A stretch of DNA of 10,383 nucleotides from Nevskiaceae bacterium. GTDB lineage: Bacteria > Pseudomonadota > Gammaproteobacteria > Steroidobacterales > Steroidobacteraceae. The DNA lies in contig JAITMN010000091.1 in the NCBI GenBank assembly GCA_031277355.1, positions 1 to 10,383 of the forward strand, written 5' to 3'. Made by a program: the position numbers and the translations under genes. Shown here in pieces: positions 7,622 to 10,383 of the stretch (its first letter is position 1; every line of letters begins with the position of its first letter). The notes under the pieces were generated by a model. That model worked only from the letters and a program-made list of their open reading frames with translations, was not told the origin of the DNA and searched no databases.

Positions 7622-9508
7622 ATGACGTTGAAATCCCTCACCCGCCTGTTGCCTGCGCTGCTGATCGCGAGCCTGGCGCTGACGTTGGCGTTGGCGGCCC
7701 CGGCAGCCTGGGCGGCCGACATCGGCACGCTTGCGGGCTTGGGCAGGGATTCGGCCGCCAAGAGCGGCGAGCCGCTGCCGCCCGACGTGGTGTTCACGAT
7801 CCGCCCGGAGGCCACCGCGCCGGATCGCATCGAGGTGCGCATCGGCGTTCACAAGGACTATTACCTGTATCGCAGCCGCCTGAAATTCGAGGCCCCGGAA
7901 GGGCAGCCGGTGAGCCTGGGCACGGCTGCGCTGCCCAAGGGCGAAATCAAGAGCGATGAGTACTTTGGCGAGCAGGAGGTCTATCTCAGCGACTTCATCG
8001 CCACGATTCCGGTGGTGCGCGGCAGCCGCGAGGCGTTCACGCTGCCGCTGAAGATCAGTTGGCAGGGATGCTGGGAAGGCGGGCTGTGCTATCTGCCGAC
8101 GACGAAGACGTTTGATATTGAGATGCCGGCGGCTACGGCGGTGGCGGCGCTGCCGGCGGGGGGTGGCGGCGGCGTGGCGGGCACGGGTGGCGGCTACGTT
8201 TCGGAGCAGGATTCGCTGGCGGGGATGATTCGCGGCGGCAATATCTTCGCGATGACCGGGCTGTTCTTCCTCGCCGGCCTCGCGCTGGCGTTCACGCCCT
8301 GCGTACTGCCGATGGTGCCGATTGTCGCGGGCATCATTCTGGGCGACGGGAGCACGGCGGCGAACCGCAGCCGTGCGTTTGGATTGTCGCTGGCCTATGT
8401 GCTGGGCATGGCGGCCACCTACACCATTGCCGGCGTAGCCTTTGCCGCTGCGGGCCAGCAGGCGCAGACGCTGTTCCAGCAGCCGTGGATCATCGCGCTG
8501 TTCGCGGCGCTGTTCGTTGCGATGTCGCTGTCGATGTTCGGGCTGTTCACGGTGCAGATGCCCTCCTTCGTGCAGACGCGGCTCACCGAGTTGAGCAATC
8601 GCCAGCAGGGGGGACGCATCGCCGGCGTTGTGGCGATGGGGGCGCTGTCCTCGCTGATCGTCACCACCTGCGTGGGACCGGCGCTGGTGGCCGCGCTGAC
8701 GGTGATCGGTCAATCCGGGCAGATGGCGCGCGGTGGACTGGCGCTGTTCTCGATGGCTATCGGCATGGGCGTGCCGCTGCTGGTGGTGGGTGCGTCGGCG
8801 GGCAAGCTGCTGCCCAAGGCTGGTCCGTGGATGGACACGGTCAAGCAGGTGATGGGCGCGATGATGCTGGGCGTGGCCGTGTGGATGCTCTCGCGCGTCG
8901 TGCCCGAGCGCGTGGCCTTTGCGCTGTGGCTGGTGCCGGTGGGCGCGTTGATCGCGGTGCTGGTTTTCTCCTCCGCCCGCTCGCGCGGCGGTCGCATCGT
9001 GGCGCGCTTTGCCGCAACGATGGTGGCTGTTTATGCGGTGCTGCTGGGCGTGGGCCTGATCAAAGGCGCCACCGATCCGCTGCGGCCACTGCAAGCCGCC
9101 GCGCCGCACGCCTCGCTGCCCTTCGAGCGCATCAAAACGCTGGACGACCTGAACGCGCGCATCGCCGCAGCTTCGGCTGGCGGCAAATCCGTGATGCTCG
9201 ATTTCTATGCCGACTGGTGCGTGTCGTGCAAGGAGATGGAGAAGTACACCTTCCCGCAAGACCCGGTGCGTGAGGCGTTGTCGAATACGGTGTGGCTGCA
9301 AGCCGATGTCACCGCGAACGACGAGGCCGATCAGCAATTGCTCAAGCACTTTGGCATCTTTGGTCCGCCGACGATTGCGTTCTATGGCTCCGATGGTCAG
9401 GAGCGGCGCAATTACCGCGTGGTGGGCTTCATGAAGGCCGATGAATTTGGACCGCTGGCGGCGCAGGCTGTGGCCGTGGCGGTGGCATCCACTGTTGAGG
9501 CTCGGTAG
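7622..9508 (+). CDS. dsbD: Thiol:disulfide interchange protein DsbD
   Basis: Inner-membrane reductase that passes electrons from cytoplasmic thioredoxin to periplasmic thiol proteins. The 628 residues show all three modules. After a signal peptide (1-32, ending AAWAAD), the periplasmic alpha domain has the active pair C150 and C156 in SWQGCWEGGLCYLP. A glycine-rich linker (179-191) leads to the membrane domain (about 206-480), whose cysteines are C227 in FTPCVLPMVPI and C350 in LIVTTCVGPAL. The C-terminal thioredoxin-like gamma domain has C533 and C536 in YADWCVSCKEMEKYTF. I chose the ATG at 7622 because the upstream in-frame ATG at 7544 would bury the signal peptide. The nearest Shine-Dalgarno, GAGGG, is rather far (13 bases). 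The second membrane cysteine sits in TTCVGP where E. coli has SPCTTAP. A TlpA-like gene follows after 10 bases, so the two form an operon. No clear promoter was found in the gap shared with groES. Confidence 0.97.
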   Translation: MTLKSLTRLLPALLIASLALTLALAAPAAWAADIGTLAGLGRDSAAKSGEPLPPDVVFTIRPEATAPDRIEVRIGVHKDYYLYRSRLKFEAPEGQPVSLGTAALPKGEIKSDEYFGEQEVYLSDFIATIPVVRGSREAFTLPLKISWQGCWEGGLCYLPTTKTFDIEMPAATAVAALPAGGGGGVAGTGGGYVSEQDSLAGMIRGGNIFAMTGLFFLAGLALAFTPCVLPMVPIVAGIILGDGSTAANRSRAFGLSLAYVLGMAATYTIAGVAFAAAGQQAQTLFQQPWIIALFAALFVAMSLSMFGLFTVQMPSFVQTRLTELSNRQQGGRIAGVVAMGALSSLIVTTCVGPALVAALTVIGQSGQMARGGLALFSMAIGMGVPLLVVGASAGKLLPKAGPWMDTVKQVMGAMMLGVAVWMLSRVVPERVAFALWLVPVGALIAVLVFSSARSRGGRIVARFAATMVAVYAVLLGVGLIKGATDPLRPLQAAAPHASLPFERIKTLDDLNARIAAASAGGKSVMLDFYADWCVSCKEMEKYTFPQDPVREALSNTVWLQADVTANDEADQQLLKHFGIFGPPTIAFYGSDGQERRNYRVVGFMKADEFGPLAAQAVAVAVASTVEAR

Positions 9509-9518
9509 AGTTAAGCGC

Positions 9519-10250
9519 ATGTCTACGTCCCGACCGTTGAGCACCGGCTTGCTCACTGTAATGGCAATCGTCATCGCCGCTGCGGGTGGATGGTTCGTGC
9601 AAAAGCGCATGGCGGCGTCGGGGGCTGGCGAAACGTCCGTCACGGTCGATGCGAGCGCGGCTTCGCAGGCATCGCCGGGCGCTGAGGCTTCAGCCGGAGC
9701 CGATCCCAGCGCTGAAACCATCGCCCCCGCCAAGCTCCCTGACACGCTGCCGCAGTTCACACTGACGGACAGCACCGGCAAGCCGCGCACGCTGGGGGAT
9801 TGGAAAGGCCGCCCGGTGATCGTGAACTACTGGGCTACGTGGTGCGCGCCCTGCGTGCGGGAAATCCCGCTGCTGTCGCAGCTTCGCAAGGAGCGCGCGG
9901 CGCAGAACCTGGAGGTCATCGGCATCGCGGTGGACTTTCGCGAAGACGTGCTGAAATTCGCCGCCGAGAAGAATCTGGACTACCCGCTGCTGATCGGCGA
10001 GGAAGATGGCCTCGCAGCCGTCAGCGCCGTGGGCATGGAGCCGGCCTTTCCGTTCACGCTGTTCGCCGACGGCAAACAGCGTATCGTGGCGATGAAGGTC
10101 GGCGAGTTGCACCGCGACGACGCCGAGTTGATCCTCGACGTGCTGGTGGAAGTGGACGCCGGTCGGCTTGAGTTGCCCGCTGCACGCACGCAGATCGACG
10201 AAGGGCTGAAGGCGCTGGCGATCAAGCGGGCCTCCGCCGGGGCGGGGTAG
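9519..10250 (+). CDS. Membrane-anchored TlpA/ResA-like thiol-disulfide oxidoreductase
   Basis: Thioredoxin-fold protein of the periplasm. Of 243 residues, about 9-26 form an uncleaved signal anchor (LLTVMAIVIAAAGGWF), followed by an Ala/Ser/Gly-rich tether (30-72). The redoxin domain begins at LPQFTLTDSTGKPRTL and has the active site WATWCAPC with C109 and C112, followed by VREIPLL. The cis-proline loop is PAFPFTLF (P178). A 30-residue tail after the fold (about 213-243) has no recognised motif. I chose the ATG at 9519: the frame stays open further upstream, but that part overlaps dsbD and is Trp/Arg-rich shadow, while the anchor follows this start closely. A weak GGTAGAG overlaps the dsbD stop codon, eight bases before the ATG, which suggests coupled translation. 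The domain order and the dsbD neighbour suggest it is kept reduced by DsbD and acts in periplasmic thiol reduction, for example cytochrome c maturation. The partner is inferred. Confidence 0.93.
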   Translation: MSTSRPLSTGLLTVMAIVIAAAGGWFVQKRMAASGAGETSVTVDASAASQASPGAEASAGADPSAETIAPAKLPDTLPQFTLTDSTGKPRTLGDWKGRPVIVNYWATWCAPCVREIPLLSQLRKERAAQNLEVIGIAVDFREDVLKFAAEKNLDYPLLIGEEDGLAAVSAVGMEPAFPFTLFADGKQRIVAMKVGELHRDDAELILDVLVEVDAGRLELPAARTQIDEGLKALAIKRASAGAG

Positions 10251-10281
10251 CCCTCCCGCCCCCTCAAAACCGCCCCGGCGG
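10234..10281 (+). repeat. 12-bp perfect inverted repeat at the TlpA-like gene's stop, alternative hairpins
   Basis: CCGCCGGGGCGG (10234-10245) is the exact reverse complement of CCGCCCCGGCGG (10270-10281), with 24 bases between and the stop codon in the loop. An alternative, tighter stem uses GGGGCGGG (10239-10246) with CCCGCCCC (10255-10262) and an eight-base loop. The two structures exclude each other. No T-run follows, so this is not a standard intrinsic terminator. It may be a 3' stabilising stem, a pause site, or a product of GC-rich sequence. Confidence 0.6.
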
Positions 10282-10362
10282 CGATCTTCGGCGAAATTCG
10301 CGCAACCATCCCCGAATTTAGCGTTAAAGTACCCCTCCTCGAAGGGGGAGAACGACGACGCG

Positions 10363-10383
10363 ATGGCCCGCCTGCTGCTACTC
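10363..10383 (+). CDS. aroQ: Start of a gene, probably type II 3-dehydroquinate dehydratase (partial)
   Basis: Seven codons are visible, MARLLLL, before the window ends. Type II dehydroquinases usually begin with a short hydrophobic strand of this sort just before HGPNLNLLG, and dsbD next to aroQ (followed by accB and accC) is a known gene order in gammaproteobacteria such as Pseudomonas. AGGGGGAG (10343-10350) is a good Shine-Dalgarno but 12 bases from the ATG, a little long. CCCCT (10332-10336) could pair with AGGGG (10343-10347) and partly mask it. The 112-base gap after the TlpA-like gene holds GC-rich inverted repeats and no clear promoter. The identity rests mainly on context. Confidence 0.5.

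Noticed and set aside
9441..9518. An upstream start for the TlpA-like protein inside dsbD
   Set aside because: The extra 26 residues are Trp/Arg-rich, overlap the dsbD end in another frame and would precede the signal anchor.
7484..9790. A 768-codon minus-strand open frame opposite dsbD
   Set aside because: The product is dominated by Arg, His and Gln low-complexity sequence, the usual antisense shadow in GC-rich DNA.

Overview
The window is high-GC proteobacterial chromosome, most probably from a gammaproteobacterium near the Xanthomonadales/Nevskiales/Steroidobacter group. This rests on a gamma/beta-type GroEL and GroES, a very large TonB-dependent receptor with an EVTVTGSRI-type TonB box, and the dsbD, TlpA-like thioredoxin, probable aroQ order at the right end. 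The lineage is inferred from remembered protein features, not from a search.

Layout, left to right. On the minus strand there is a few-codon gene start leaving the left edge (1-25). Next come two tandem paralogous 192-residue secreted proteins of unknown function (155-733 and 772-1350). They are followed by a strong intrinsic terminator (1373-1409), a 1241-residue TonB-dependent outer-membrane receptor (1446-5171), the groEL terminator (5371-5401), groEL (5441-7081) and groES (7084-7377). The groESL operon has a good sigma70-type promoter whose -35 box also reads as a heat-shock -35, with a CIRCE operator (the HrcA site) just downstream. On the plus strand, divergent from groES, lie dsbD (7622-9508), a membrane-anchored TlpA/ResA-like thioredoxin (9519-10250), and the first seven codons of a gene that fits aroQ (10363 to the edge).

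Functional groups. GroEL and GroES form the cytosolic folding chamber. DsbD carries electrons from cytoplasmic thioredoxin across the inner membrane, and the adjacent TlpA-like protein is a plausible periplasmic acceptor. The receptor imports an unknown substrate using TonB energy.

The least explained part is the pair of small secreted proteins. Right after their predicted signal peptides both carry LGEVxVxGSR, which closely matches the TonB box of the neighbouring receptor (LAEVTVTGSR) at nearly the same distance from the mature N-terminus. They otherwise have no plug or barrel, only coiled-coil-like helices and one conserved cysteine pair. There is almost no room for a separate promoter between the receptor's terminator and these genes, so they may be expressed by read-through from the receptor gene. 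I take this as the best candidate for an undescribed system: small soluble proteins with TonB-box mimicry that could bind or modulate TonB.
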